Assembly (NCBI GenBank): GCA_020091685.1
Contig: CM034603.1
Location: 15,293,596 to 15,357,595, forward strand
Length of the DNA: 64,000 nucleotides
From: Lutjanus erythropterus
Taxonomy: Eukaryota > Chordata > Actinopteri > Lutjaniformes > Lutjanidae
Reading direction: 5' to 3'
Notes under the pieces: generated by a model
What the model was told of the DNA's origin: nothing
Databases searched by the model: none
Seen by the model: only the letters and a program-made list of their open reading frames with translations
Position numbers and translations under genes: made by a program
Shown: positions 1-12,999 of the stretch, in pieces
How positions within the stretch are numbered: position 1 is the first letter of the stretch
Layout: each line of letters begins with the position of its first letter

Positions 1-71
1 CCTTTAAAACCAGGAAAAGACAATTTATCCCATGTCAAAAATATAAAAAATCTAAGACAATATATTATGAT

Positions 72-337
72 TAGGATTTCCCTTAACCAATAGTTAAAAA
101 CACTAATAATCAATTAAACGATTAATCATACTAAACGTGTGTTTTTGGCTCATTTTTCCCTCATTTTTTCTTGTTTTCTTTTCAGTTTTCTTTCAATTTA
201 AGTTACTTTATTCAACAAATGGCTCCATCAAACAAAACGATGTCACATGAGGCACAATTACTGTCATTTCTACTATTGATTAATACATTTTAGTTGGCTC
301 TTAACAGCAATTAATTGATTAATATTTAACATCCCTA
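72..337. mobile_element. Short hAT-like MITE with 8-bp target duplication
   Basis: An AT-rich element of about 266 bp has imperfect inverted ends: TAGGATTTCC on the left, and TAGGGATGTT when the right end is read in reverse. It is flanked by attatgat (64-71) and atcatgat (338-345), a 7-of-8 match of the length expected for hAT transposons. It has no coding capacity. The ends resemble the abundant non-autonomous hAT elements of fish, so this is probably a MITE moved by an hAT transposase elsewhere. The superfamily call rests only on duplication length and ends. Confidence 0.5.
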
Positions 338-479
338 ATCATGATAGTGACATGACATAACAGTGATATATTTTCCAGACTTAGTCCTCGGTCTTTTCTC
401 ATGTAAAACCACAACATACGGTTTGAAAACACCTCAGACAAGTACATTTCACCTTTGTTTCATTTGTTCAGAAAGACAG

Positions 480-950
480 CATTTTTGTACACAGCCACGC
501 CGTCAGTTATTCCCTTGTCCTTCCTCATGTCTCACATTTTCCCCTGTGCCTCCAGGTGCTCCTCTCTTTTTTGAGTGGGCGTCGTCTCCTTGCTTCGTTC
601 TCTTGTCTCTCAGCTCTGCTCATCACACACCTGCCTACATTCAGTTCAACACCTCTCCAGTCTGCTCACCTGCCTCTCTTCAGCCCGTCAGCCTGGCAGT
701 GCTTCAACCGCAGCTTTTCACACATCCAGTGCCAGATCATTGTCACATCTATGGTGGAGCTTTCCTCACCTGCCTGTCTGCCCTCTTGTCTGCGATCTTT
801 GTGCAGCACCAGCCTGTTCATGCCATCCACCCTTGCTCCTCCGCGATTGCCATTAAACATCTCCAATCCATTTCATCCCTGCAAATAATGCAACAAACCG
901 TCTTAATCTCACCTTGTCTGTGTGTCTGTGTCCCTGCATTTGGGTCCACC
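480..950 (+). repeat. Possible LTR-like repeat fragment
   Basis: A C/T-rich stretch ends in a phrase (about 921-950) with 'ctgcatttgggtcca', which I associate with the ends of some fish Ty3/gypsy long terminal repeats, preceded by an ATTAAA-like signal near 850. It is open in one frame for 216 codons (363-1013), but the composition is repetitive pyrimidine-rich and no domain is visible, so I do not treat it as a gene. No second LTR or internal retroelement domain is seen. It could equally be another interspersed repeat. Confidence 0.25.
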
Positions 951-1705
951 TTTGAACTAAATTGTACTACGCTGTCACTTGATGGTACATGCAGATGCAT
1001 AGAATTATGGTGACAATATTTTTCTAATGATTTCATTTGACTAATAACTTATATACAGTCTATTTTTTCATTTATGTTTTATGAATTATTGCTATTTACT
1101 TAATTGCTAATTTAATTCCGAAAATTTAAAAGACATCTTCAATGTTGTGAAGATGAATTGTCAAAACCATTGTGCCAATGAGACTCAACAATCTTACCAA
1201 CCTGTGATTGGCCGAAGGTTAGATTTTTGAAAGCCTGAAAACAGAGCCAAGAGGAGGATTTTCTCTCAGATCACTTTAATTGCAATATATTTAATTGTAA
1301 TTCTTGAACTTGTGCCCAATTGTGCCAAAAAATAAACTGCCTACTGCAGCTTTAAACTAAATGTGATTGCTTTAAATAGGCTAGAAATTATGTGCACAAT
1401 ATGTCTACGTCTACACTATTCTGCTGGTCTGTAAAAAAAACTGAGATTATCTTCACCAGCAAAGCAGCTGCATCGACTGTTTTCTGAATGCTATACCCTT
1501 TTGCACACAACAGCCTCTTGTGCTCATATGAATAATGACTCTCACTGTAGTAAAGGCAGAAGTATTGTGATGTTTTTATACTTATAGAAAAAGTCTCACA
1601 TAAGAGGTCGGGGTGCACTGCTGGGCGTACAAACTGTGTGGTTTTGACTGTCTTTTTTCTTTCAGTCAAATGTCAATGTTGATGCTTTTTTAATCAAGAA
1701 AGCAA

Positions 1706-2180
1706 TTTTTAGACATTTATTTATCTTTTATTTAACCAGAAAGGTCCTACTGAGAAATTAGATCTCTTTTTACAGGGGGTTCTGATCAAGATGGCAGCGT
1801 AGGCACACATAAAAGCAAATTTCACGTTAGAATAGTAAAAGAGCATAAATGCCACACCAGCAATATCCATATCACATTCCACCTCAAATCAAGGATTACA
1901 TAGAAGTGCAACATGTTTCCTTCACAGCAGTTTGTAAAAGAAGTTTAAAGGTATTCAAAGACACAAGTGCATCTAAGGTAATGGTATTTTTCAGCTCATT
2001 CCATGCGCCCAGGGTGCATAAATAGAAAAAGCACATTTTTCTTTTTGTAGTCATAGTTGAATAAACCAAACTACACCTGGATCACAGGGGTGGCAGACGA
2101 GGAAAGAAGATCATTTTAGGCATTTTGGAGTACACTGAAGAGCGATCTATTCAGTGGTTTACGCCACAACAACGTGTTTG
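1706..2180 (-). mobile_element. LINE-derived 3' fragment (non-coding)
   Basis: The stretch contains 'tttatttaaccagaaaggtc' followed by a polar phrase (about 1745-1800), then a long AT-rich body. This order resembles a very common fish repeat that I take to be the 3' region of a non-LTR retrotransposon read on the minus strand. A related opening phrase occurs at 56325-56375, at the 3' side of the reverse-transcriptase fragment, which supports a LINE origin. No reading frame survives. The family name cannot be assigned by eye. Confidence 0.4.
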
Positions 2181-2243
2181 AGAACATGATGGTCTAAAGG
2201 CTATTTTAGATGTTTCTCCACCCTTACAATACATATAAATCCA

Positions 2244-2262
2244 ATATATATATATATATATA
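2244..2262. repeat. (AT)n microsatellite
   Basis: Nineteen bases of alternating A and T without interruption. Confidence 0.9.
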
Positions 2263-2561
2263 AAGCCATCTTAGTGTCAGAATATATCATACATTACTGA
2301 ACCTGGAAATATAAGATAAGCAGCTATTATGTTCAACATTTCCAGGCGCTTTGAAGAACTAGTCCTTTTCAGTTTTCTTCTCAACAGACACCTCAGACAG
2401 GAAAACTGTCAGGCTGTCTGACAGCCACCAAACTGAGAAGCTCAGAACCCTCCACTGTTTATGCTAACAACGACAATAAGAACGTTTGTTCCTCATCTCC
2501 TGCTGTCAAACACAATCCCGCATAATGCTGATTCCTTCTGGTCTTCAACCTTTATCAAGCT

Positions 2562-2578
2562 AAAAAAAAAAAAAAAAA
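2562..2578. repeat. Poly(A) run, 17 bases
   Basis: Uninterrupted run of A. The flanks show no recognisable retroposon, so it is reported only as a homopolymer. Confidence 0.9.
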
Positions 2579-2599
2579 CAGATAATAAGCTCATTATGT

Positions 2600-4850
2600 A
2601 CAGCACAATCTATACGTGCAAGAATATGGCCCACACAAACAGAAGCCTAATGCATACACAGCTCTGCATTACACCAATCTACAGCTGCCTTTGAAAGGAC
2701 AGAACAATCCTCCTCATTGAGACTCGTCACACTGAGCAGCGATGTGGGTGGCTGTGTGGGAGACAGACATCAACTAAATGAAGCGATCAAAACAGCAGCG
2801 AGCCAGCGTTTAAAATCTCTTCATCTTTAAATTGCCAGGTTTAACACACATACATGCATACGGAGAGCTGAAACAAGCTGCCGAGAAACAAGACTTGCAC
2901 CAGCATTCAGTTGAAATGCTCAAAACATCCACTGTGAATTATAATGCCAGAATTATGCAGATTTAGAGGGAATGCTGCAGGCTACATCACTCGTACTAAT
3001 GGCTCCAGGAGGAGATATGTATAATAAAATATCTGCTAATTCGCCAGCTGCACTAAGTAAATAATTTGAATATATTTGCCTGTAAATGTCTCTTAATAGA
3101 GAGCAGTAGACCAACAAGTTTCCATGGGAAAAAACTGTTTGGCACAAAATGTAATTTTGTCCTGTCATTCAAATAAAATACACAGCACGAGGATATTCAC
3201 ATCATCCAAGCACCTCGGCAAATCTAATTTATTTCAAAAATGAAACACTGAATTGGACACTGGGGATTCATAAAATTGAAAACTCTGCATTGCACCAGTA
3301 GAAGAGCTTATACTATAAACTATTTTTATGTAAATGAGTGCCAGAGCGGCATGCCTTTTGTCTTTTTAACAGCAATCTGCTGCTCATATATTTTTCAAAG
3401 TGCAAAGTTACAGTTGAACAATACATCAATATAATGATTATAATGTGGTGTTATCATATTACAACACTGTGGTCTTGTCCTGGTCTTGAGGTTATGTTGT
3501 TGTGAGTGTGTGTTGAAAATGATGATTCAACCCCTGACAATCACTGACTCCCTGCTGGTCCAAACTTACAATAGAAAAATAATAAAATCTGCCTTTTTTT
3601 GGCAAAAATAACACAAGTCTGACAGAAATATTTTGGTAAGAATATAGATTAATGATAGTGCGACTGTAAAATGTGAAGTTTGACAGCTACGTTCCTCCAG
3701 AGATCATGAATATTGTGTGTGTCAGGCATTTAGGGTCATTGGAATTTCTAATTTTCAGCGATACCAAGCATGTTATTGTACACTGATGAAAAAAATATCA
3801 TGGTTCTTCTGATCACAACTTGCTCTTATATTTACAAGTTTAGAAGTTGGCTTTATAAGTTTAGATTTGCAAACAATTAATGTAAAAATACTTCTTAATA
3901 TGACATATGTAGTTTGAACAACATTTAGTCTGAAAGCTACGGACCCCATGTTTTCAAAAATAGTAAAACATTTATATCTTCTATAAATAAACCATCTTCC
4001 CTTGCAGTCATCTGTAATTACATCACAGGGGTTCATTTCTTAACCATAATATCATTTCAAATTTGCAGCACACCGAGCACGATAACGATAAAAATAACTA
4101 TAAACATATAATTTAGACCTCATTCTAACAGATGCTGGTGTCCACACCACCACTATAATGAGAAAGACAGCGGCGAACAGTATCACTGGGATCAGAGCAA
4201 CTTGATGAACGACAGAAACACTGACAGCCAATCGAAATCCATCCAGATTTACAGGACATACAACTTATTAAACACTTATATATGCCAGCAAAATACACAT
4301 TAAAAGAATGTAATTATACCTGACACATCCTGCCAAACAATCCTTGGCACTTTGGAGCGTGCAGCTTGGCACCACTCTTTACACAACATTAGCATTCATG
4401 GGCCCTCTCACAGGGGAAACCAATGCCTAGCCCTGAACTAACATACATTTAAGCTGCTATTAAATCCTACTCTCACCAAATCAAAGAGTAGATATTCAGC
4501 AGCTTGACCCGTCCACAGTACTGCACGTCTTGGCCTCATTTATTTAAGGGATTTGCAGAAACATCACTAATCTATAAACCACAGTTGTGGTTCACCAGGG
4601 AGCTAGGTGGGCAAGAAGAACAGATCTATCTGAGAATTATAGTTAAGGTGAGAGGAAACATGCTTCCTGTGACCTGAGGCCAGCAGCAGCGATTTCAACA
4701 GCCGAGCAATGAAGATCACACCCGAGAGAGACAGCCAGCGCCTTTACACCCTCACTGCACTGGCACTGCAATAACACACATTTTATATCAGCTCCAAAGG
4801 AGAGAAATTGGATGTCTTGGATGTCGTGACCAAAGGCATCTGTGGAGACC
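2600..4850. other. No supported gene; inferred intron
   Basis: Unique-looking, AT-rich sequence with short open frames lacking protein-like composition or convincing splice sites. I see no gene, RNA or clear transposon. If the minus-strand gene starting at 25291 extends leftward, this is part of its first intron. Confidence 0.5.
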
Positions 4851-4854
4851 TCTC

Positions 4855-4856
<2 letters not shown>

Positions 4857-4897
<41 letters not shown>
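4857..4897. repeat. (TG)n microsatellite
   Basis: Forty-one bases of uninterrupted TG dinucleotides, probably length-polymorphic. Confidence 0.95.
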
Positions 4898-4899
<2 letters not shown>

Positions 4900-4900
<1 letters not shown>

Positions 4901-6734
4901 GCCTCTTTACACCTTCACTAAACCACAACAGGAGCTGCAGTCACAGCATCTACTTAGTTTTACTTTACAGCCGTCCTCCCTCAGGAGACATTAGAAGATA
5001 AGTGCTCTTTAAAAAAAACTTCTCTGCAGATAATGTGATGTTCTCCATCTTCTCCTGCCTCTCAAGCACTTAGAGCTCCTAAGGCTGGAAACACAAAGGA
5101 TTTCTTCAACTAACTGAGAGTTTCTGTAATTTCCACAAGTGGCAGAGACGGGCATTGATGCAGGACCTTTTACACCGAACTACTAAACCTTCATGTGACA
5201 GTGTAATTGGGGGGAAGTTTGGGTCCAAATCCTCCAATTAGAGCGGCGGTCAGAAATCAGATACGGTGGTGAAAATCTCCTGTCAGAGCACGTTGGTCAC
5301 ATCCTTCTGAACAGATTGATCTGATGGAATAGCATCTTCAGTCCAAATAGATCATAGCAGCCTGTTGCATGATAGTAAAACTTTTGTAATTTGAAATTCT
5401 TGAGTCATGGAGGCTGAAGATACAGAATAGAATCTCTACACCAGATAAGACATAAATGGACAAACCTTCCTCTTCACACCACTCAGACCAATATTACACA
5501 CATTTATTTTCTGCCCGCCTGTAATTTAATCTTTTCCTGAAGCTCGCGGTAAATTTTTATCTCTGAGTTGATAATGCACCTTACAAAATTCAATCTGTTG
5601 TTGTTTGTTTCTCTGAGTTAGAATTTATCATACTGTTGTGATGTAGCCCGTCGAGACCTGAAAAGTTCCTTTGCCTACTGTCTGCTCCCTGTGGACCAGC
5701 ATCAGAGTCCAGTTCAGATGTTAGCAGTTTATTTTAAAGCTCCAAAATAACTAAACCTGCATCCAAAATCACCCTTACGTTCATTCATTCACTACTCTCT
5801 GTATAATGGACACTTGATAGTTTACTCTTCAGCGAGTAGTAAAATGACACTGTGGGATTGTTTTCTGCTGTTTGGTGATGCACAGCAGGTTTATAGAGCT
5901 TTTAAAGTTGCCTGTTGTGTCTGGAAACAATGTTAAAGAGAGTTTTGAGAGTGAACCAAGACACTTAAATGCCCCGTAAAGCAATTACTCATCAACACTA
6001 CACATAATCATTTGATTCATTGTTGATACATAAACATTGATTTGAGCAGCATTAAACTGGTCTGATGTCAAAAATTCAGGACTTTAGTAGATGACACCAT
6101 AAAGCTATGTCTGACACAGCAAAGCAGTCAAGATTTAATAAGCAAGGAAATCTGATCCAGCTGTCTTTAAACTAAAGTTTCTTCCATCATAATAGTTCAA
6201 GGTAATACTGACACGGACACGGACAGATCCAAGCCATAGCGTGAAGCTGTTCTCTTAAGCTATCACTTTTTAAGCTAGGCATTAATATTTATACTAGTGC
6301 AGTCTTGCAGAAAGCCAGCACTCTTGGGGCGCTGCAAAACTGAGGGCTGAACACTCTCACTCGTTTAAAAGCCAGTGTGGGTGAAAATGTAGAGGCAGTT
6401 GAGGATGTCACAGCAGGGAAACAGACAGGGGGAACTGTTAGCTCACACACTTTCTCATTATCCTTCTTTTCTACTCTTCCTCATTTCCCCTCTCAACCCT
6501 AATCCTTCCTCTAACTGTTCCTTCTAGAAACCCTCTTTCTTTCCACTCTATGTCCACTTTCCTTCCCTTGTTTTCTTCCTCTCTCATTTATCTCTCTCCG
6601 TGTCTACGCTCCTCACTTTCACTCATACCTGCTGTCTTTCCTGCCATCCTTCTCCTCCTCTGCCTCCTGCTTTGTCTTATGAAGTCAAATCATCTCAAAG
6701 ATGTGAGGCGGTGCATCCAGAAAGCAGATGGTGG

Positions 6735-6735
<1 letters not shown>
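4900..6735. other. No supported gene
   Basis: No gene or clear repeat boundaries found. A pyrimidine-rich stretch (about 6450-6670, many CTT/CCT runs) gives an open frame of low-complexity composition that I do not regard as coding. Confidence 0.5.

Positions 6736-6739
<4 letters not shown>

Positions 6740-6766
<27 letters not shown>
6740..6766. repeat. (CA)n microsatellite
   Basis: Uninterrupted CA repeat of 27 bases. It causes two overlapping chance open frames rich in His-Thr. Confidence 0.95.
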
Positions 6767-7249
6767 GCAGAGTCAGTGAGGGATGAAATGGGAAAGGCAG
6801 TAGAAAATGTCACTGCGGTTGTGAGAAACACAGAGGGAATACTACTACCAGACAGCCTGCAGACTCTGACCCCTAAACTTTATCCTCTTGTACTTTTTCT
6901 GTTGCTCCTCCTCCTCTTCTTTCCTTCTCTCCCACGCTGTTTGCCCTTCTCTTCCTCTGTCGTCCTAACCTTAGTGCTTAGCTCTGATTAAGCTCTGTCT
7001 TGTTGTGTTGAAATTCAGCCAAATCCTTCTGTCTTTAACGGCCACTGACTCAGCTCTGTCCTCCTTTCTAATCCAAACTGACCAGTCTTGCTTCTTTTCA
7101 TCAGCAGTCTGTAGAGCTGTGGTCACCGGGTTCATAAAAATACACAACAGACAGCATGTTAAGACTGTTTCAGTCTATAAAGGGGACACCTTAGAGAATG
7201 AACTGTGGCTTATGAAGTGACGTAGATGGTGAGCAAATGTATCACAAGT

Positions 7250-7815
7250 TTAAGTTCTGAAGATATTGGCGATAAAGATGTCTGCCTTCTCTCCAACATA
7301 AAGTTAATAGATAGTGATTGGCTTGCCGTGCTCAGAGCACAAAAACACATTTGAAAAGCTCAACAGCGATGTCTCTTTCCAGAAGTCATGACCCAGATAT
7401 TCCACAGACCTTGTTTTGAGCAGTTTCATGAAGGAACTACTTTTGTTTTACCAAACTACATCTGCCAGTCATATCACCATGCTGGCTAGCTCAGTGGCAC
7501 TAATGCTGCAGCTCAGCAGAGGACACCATTAATGTTTACATCCCACATTGTCACGAGCTCGAGTCTCTTGTCCACGAGTAGATGCACGCTTACTTTTGTG
7601 CAGTGATACAGTTGGCGGGCATACTTTGGCAGGAAGAAAGTAGTTCCTACATGAAACTGCTCACAACAAGCTCTGTGGATTATCTTGAGTAACTCGGTCA
7701 TGATTTCTGGAAAGTTTTCTTGGTGATTTGAGCATCACAAGGCGAGTAGCTCCATTATATTAGAGAGAAGGCAGATAGCTCCATGGCTGATATCTCCAAA
7801 ACTCAGCAGCCCTCA
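7250..7815. mobile_element. Long imperfect inverted repeat (foldback/MITE-like)
   Basis: The left half and the reverse complement of the right half match in several ordered blocks. 'tctgccttctct' at about 7280 pairs with the right block near 7762-7774. 'tttccagaagtcatgacc' at 7376-7393 pairs with the block near 7697-7714. 'gagcagtttcatgaaggaac' at 7419-7438 pairs with the block near 7647-7666. The centre is about 7530. This is the form of a foldback or MITE element of about 560 bp. It contains no coding region, and the outer limits and target duplication are not clear. Confidence 0.6.
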
Positions 7816-7819
7816 CCAA

Positions 7820-10800
7820 AACAATTTACAATAGCACTACAGGTGAGAGGAAAAACATATTTTTAATTTTCCAGTTAAATGTCCCTTTAAGTTTAATACA
7901 AGGTATTAATCACTGCTCTGGCCCTGTAATATACTGTATGTACTTATAGTGGAAAATATAGGCAAAATAAAAAGTTTTACTGAACAATGAATGATGTAGG
8001 AAAGTCTCTTTGGAGAATATGGAAACAGAGCAGACCTGCAATCCCATAGGATGAACCTGCTTTATGGTGCAAAGTGTGAGGTTGAAAAGCTATCAATTGC
8101 AGGTTTTATAGTGACAGCAGTGAGGGTAGCACAAGGTGGACTGAGCGGATGAGTTCAAATGCTGTTGAGAAAAGACAGTTTTAATACACCAAATCCAACC
8201 AGGGAACATTGGTGTTGAACTGCCTGGATATAAGGGAGATTTACTGGTAGACTCGAACATGGTCTGTCATCACTAGAATAAGGGCCAACTCACTTCTGAG
8301 AGTCACCTCAGAGGTGCGTGTACTGAACTGTCTGATGGTCAAAGAGACTCAGAACTCCCATTTCTGACACTGGAATTGGAGGCGTCTCTGACAATTTCTG
8401 TTACTTTATGAAGCAATCTGACATTCACACCCACTCCATGCAGTTACTGGCCAGCTAGGTGGAGGTGAGAAAGGAACCGGAGTTTGAAGGTCTCTCTCAG
8501 GCTCTCTTTTTTCATCCTTGATACAACTTTCTGTCACAACCCCTGCTGAATAACAACCAGCTTTTCAGTCCGTCTTCCAAGTAGTTAAGAACAGTTATAT
8601 ACACTTTTGCCAACATGGCCGGACACTACATCATGCAAGCTAGTTTGTTTTGAGCGTAACCCAGTCCTACAAACTGCCATGACCTTTTGTCTAGTGTTAC
8701 TACATGCTGGAAAATTCCTCAATTGTCTCCAAACTTAGGACTAGATTTTCTTTATTTTTGCTGAGAGTATTCACAGTCCCCTGAGGATGAATTAGACTGA
8801 TTTTTAAAGACTCTCTGAGAAAATATCACATCTACTGTGCAGATGTAGCCCTCGAAATTGGCACTTAATGACTAAAGATATCAGCAGTACCAGCTTTTCA
8901 AAAAAATTTTTAAATCGTATTATTAAACTTCACTTTATTATAAAATCTAATGATCTTATAATTTGTTGATTTAAATTTGTTCTTAGTTTAATTTAAATTT
9001 CACCTTGTGTGAAGAACTTTGTAATTTGGGTTTTGAAAAGGTTTAACTAAAGATTTTTATTATATTATTATTAATTCATTGATCATATTCACACATATCA
9101 TGAGGCAGGATGTTAAGCTTTGTCTACAAGTTATATGAAACTCCTGAGGATTAATCCTAATTCTGACAATTACAACAACAAAGCTTTTCTCTAGCGCTCA
9201 CTCAGGCTGAAGTTTCAACACTGTACACAAACAAAGTTGTCTGACTGACAGTTTGATATAAAGTTTACACATTCAATATCTCCCTATGGATTAGTCATGT
9301 TCAGACAAGGACAGCTTCCAACCATCACTGGCCTTTTTGTGCTTTCTTTGAATGTACAAACTGTATAATTTGGATTACTGTGATTATGTGTCATTCTTTG
9401 GAATAATATGTCGTCTTTGTACCGACTGCAGCAAAGACTTTCCTCTGTGTGGACAATCTGTCTAGCGAAAGAAAAATCCCTGCTGTAATAGAGACTGAAA
9501 GTGCATGGTGACCTTGGTAACTAATGCAGTTACAGTTGGTAAGTTTAATATCCCCAGTAAAATATCCAATTACAATGGTCATAACTAATGTATCTGCTGG
9601 TGCAAATAGAGTTGTAACAGTGAAATCCATTTGTTGTTGAGTCCACTGCCTCAAAGTGACTGAGTATCATGACCTCAGCAGATGAAAGCTGATATTTGAA
9701 GCGACAACAAGTCATCTTCGATGTCGACTGCTCCGTTTGATAAATGGCTTCATATTTTGGGGGGCCAGACTTCTTCTGGGGATGGCCTTGAACAAATACA
9801 GCAGTCCAGCAGGTCCTAATAAAAACATGGATGAACAGCAACAGTCTTCTGTCAGCTCTTCACTTAACTACCTGTTCCCGGGTTAATAAATCCACATTCA
9901 TGACTGGTGGCTCTGCATTCCTTCTGTAACCTTGACTTCATCAGATCCCATTCATGGCTCCACTTTGCCTGCATACATTTCCATAAATGACACTAAAGAA
10001 GAAATATGAAGGGGATTTATCCTCAGCTACTTCCCTTTTTCCTCTTCCTGGCTCTCAGTGATGCTGCCCTCTCATGAATCATAAAGGACCGGGAGGTTTT
10101 GCTGGGAATTTTGCCATATTCACACTAAATTGCAATGGATTTGTTCCTCTCAGTGCAAACAACCAATAAATTTCCATGATACACGGCTTTGCCACACCTG
10201 AAATACTCTCTATCCTCAGCGTTTTCTTTACCAGATTATCCTGGAACACATGAGGGGTACTTCATGAGCTCAGAGATTTAATCAAGCGCTCCTAATATCT
10301 CCCTAGAGCCTCCATAGCTTAAATAACCAACTCTTTCTTAAGGCACCCAATAGCCTTCATTGGGTGAGTAATAACACCCCTGAATTTACCATTCCGCCTC
10401 CAGCATCTCAATAATTTAATGTAACTCATATTAAATCCCTCCACAGCCCGCAGCATCTGAATAATCAAACCATTTCCTTCAACACTGAGCATGTGAATAG
10501 CCAAACCAGATGCAGATCTCACATCCTTATTAGCTGAGACACTGGTCACCAAGTTCACAGCCAAGAAAATTTGATTACCTGTCCATCATGTCAGCCCCCA
10601 TAAACTTTAATCACAAGACAACGGGGCACCTGTCTGAATATGAATTAATTTTACTTTCACTTCCTCAACAGTCTGCCACCTGACTTCAACTCACAAACAG
10701 CTTTTTGAATTTGACTTTCAGACAGGCAGGACTCTCTTTCTCACTGCAGACAGAAAGTAAACTGACTACAATGTTTAAATTTCATTAGTCGCAAGTTTAA

Positions 10801-10890
10801 AAGTGGACTGGGAATGTGGCGGTGACTCAGAAGGAACTGGTGAGTCACCACTGTTCAAACGCCCAGGGACGAGGGCGAAAATGCAAATCA
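7820..10890. other. No supported gene
   Basis: Only short frames of non-protein-like composition. An AT-rich block spans about 8890-9080. No splice-bounded exon recognised on either strand. Confidence 0.5.
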
Positions 10891-11111
10891 GCATACACAC
10901 ACACACACAGCAGGAGTGTAGTGGTATTATCTGTCATTAGGCTAGGATTAAAGTCATTTAGTGTTCTTGAGATTATCTGTCATTAGGGTATGATTATAGC
11001 ACACACTCCAGTGGCTCTAAATCAGCTCAGGGGGGAGATAAAAAACCTCAGGGAAGACTGATGAGAGAAAGGAAGTACACTTGAAGATGACAACTGGGAA
11101 AATAAAACCTA

Positions 11112-11988
11112 ATGGGGCTGTGTGATTTGAGGAAAAAACGTAATTGTGGTTTTTCTGACTGATTTTGTGATTGCAATTTAAACTGTTATTATATTTGAGC
11201 CTGTATAATAAACAATTTATGAATGAACCATGAACACCAAACTTATCTTATTCCTACATGAATAAAATGATAAAATAGATAATAAAACTCCCAGTGGTCT
11301 TTGTTTTAAGATCCAGCTTGCTACTAATTTTATTTCAAACATTAAATATTTTACAGAATGGCGTCTCTCTTCAATAAAACCACTGCTGGCCAATTCTAAA
11401 CAGGCATAGTACTGACTAGAGCTGCAATGATTAGTCGATTAATCGATTAATCAACTATTCTTATAACTGATTAATCATTTTATTCATCATTCAAGAAAAA
11501 ATGTTCTGGCTCCAGTTTCTTAAATGTAAGGATTTGCTGCTTTCTTTGTAATTTATGATAGTAAATAAAGAGTTTGTGGGTTTTGGACGAATCAAAGAAA
11601 CAATAAATGAAAAAAACAATTTGAAGTTGTCACTTTGGGAAATTGTGATGAGCATTTTTCAAAATGTTTTGACATTTTATATATTAGTTGTTTAATTAAT
11701 TGGTTAATCATGAAAAGAATCCACAGATTAACTGATAATGAAAGTAAGTGTAAATTGCAGCACTAGCACTGACATTGGCGAGATTGTGTTTTTGTTCTGA
11801 TGTAAACTCATATTTAACATTAATTAACAACAGCTGAGTAAAGTTTCAGGTGACAGCCAGTGAAATCAGGCAGCGCCAGCATAAATTGTCACTTACTACA
11901 GCTTGTTAAGATACTCATTATTATTGTGTACTTTTTAATTAAAAGAGCAGCCGTTTGAACTGTGATTACCATATAAAATCAGCCCTAC
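11112..11988. mobile_element. Older MITE-like element interrupted by a second MITE
   Basis: The left end reads 'ggggctgtgtgatttgagg' and the right end, reversed, reads 'tagggctgattttatatgg'. Both resemble the ends of the element at 16782-17092 (ggctgcacaat outward). The interior has 'gtaattgtggtttttctgac' and 'gaactgtgattacc', the kind of A/T and GATT-rich content seen in this fish repeat group. The middle is occupied by a separate hAT MITE at 11417-11765. No clear target duplication is visible for the outer element, so its limits are approximate. Confidence 0.35.
11417..11765. mobile_element. hAT-type MITE with 8-bp target duplication
   Basis: A 349-bp element has ends TAGAGCTGCAATGATTAG and, reversed, TAGTGCTGCAATTTACAC. 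It is flanked by gtactgac (11409-11416) and gcactgac (11766-11773), a 7-of-8 match. The interior carries fragments of GATTAATCGATTAATC and 'tcagtttact/ttggacgaat'-type sequence shared with the element at 23100-23616 and the partial copy at 15150-15330. There is no coding capacity; it must have depended on a transposase made elsewhere. Confidence 0.7.
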
Positions 11989-12739
11989 CTTCTAACCATG
12001 GAGCATAAATGAAACTGTAATGCTTTATTCATCTATATTAAATTCCATCAGTGGCTAAAATGTTTGAACTCACCAGGATGTGGTGAAGTTTTTTTTTAAG
12101 GGTATGTCAGTAAAACTCAATATATGGTGCAACTTCAGTTATTCTCTCTATAACCATGCAAGTCCAACCACAACACCTTATGTTTTCTGTGTGGTAATGG
12201 ATAAGTAAACTACAGCCATTCTCCCCTCTGTTACCAGGAGAAAATGGCAAACCAAGAGGTGTAGCCATTAGCCAAAGACACTGAAGTCTTCACACACGAG
12301 ATAAAAGTGAAAACAACAGAAATTAAAGGCTGATGATGCATTACAGCAGTCAGTCAGGGTTTCATTTCAGTCAGTGTTAGTTTCCTAAACAAGAGAAAAA
12401 GAAAAAGTACAGAGTACACGATTAACATGTATACAGACTTCTTAATCGCTGTCTAGAAACTGCAATTTTTTGTTTCATGTTTTTTCATGAAACATGATGA
12501 CAATTCTGTCTGATTATTTTATTATTACGTTATAAAGTTCAATATATAATATAGTTTATGCTAATATGGCCACTTGAGTTGCACAGTCATGTGTAAATAG
12601 GTCTTATTTGGCCACAACATGCATACAAAACTGCCAAACAAAGTTAGTAATTTCTGGTATACTTCAAAGGTGTTAAATCAATAAAACAACATTAAGAGTA
12701 AGATAAGACATTGTCTAAAAGACTGACTTATGGCACAGT

Positions 12740-12990
12740 CAAACACGTACAAATGCAGAGGAGTGATGCCTAAAGCATACAGCTGGATCCATCTGCTGGA
12801 TCCATCAGCCAGAGATTTTTTTTGTGCACATTCATGACTGTATGCTGAGGACTCTCGACACGGTTTTTGAAAAATCTTGAAAAACCTTTTCTCAAGCCTC
12901 CACACCAGCAACAGCTGTGGTCACAGGCATTATGTTTTTGGACCATCCCAAGGAATTTCTTTAAACTTTGCACAAACACCCTCAAAAAAC
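12740..12990 (-). repeat. Interspersed repeat copy ('cataatgcc' family)
   Basis: Read on the minus strand it contains 'aaacataatgcctgtgacca' and then 'agcatacagtcatgaatgtg' with a gcacaaaaaaaa tail. The same two blocks, in the same order, occur on the plus strand at about 62690-62790, and the second block again at 30558-30597. The shared order shows a dispersed family rather than chance. I recognise it as a very common teleost repeat but cannot name its class from sequence alone. Two overlapping minus-strand open frames here are inside the repeat and are not genes. Confidence 0.6.
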
Positions 12991-12999
12991 ACCCTCAAA

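Noticed and set aside
363..1013. Longest open frame in the window (216 codons, plus)
   Set aside because: Pyrimidine-rich repetitive composition, two other long overlapping frames in the same stretch, no domain, and an LTR-like phrase at its end. More likely repeat than gene.
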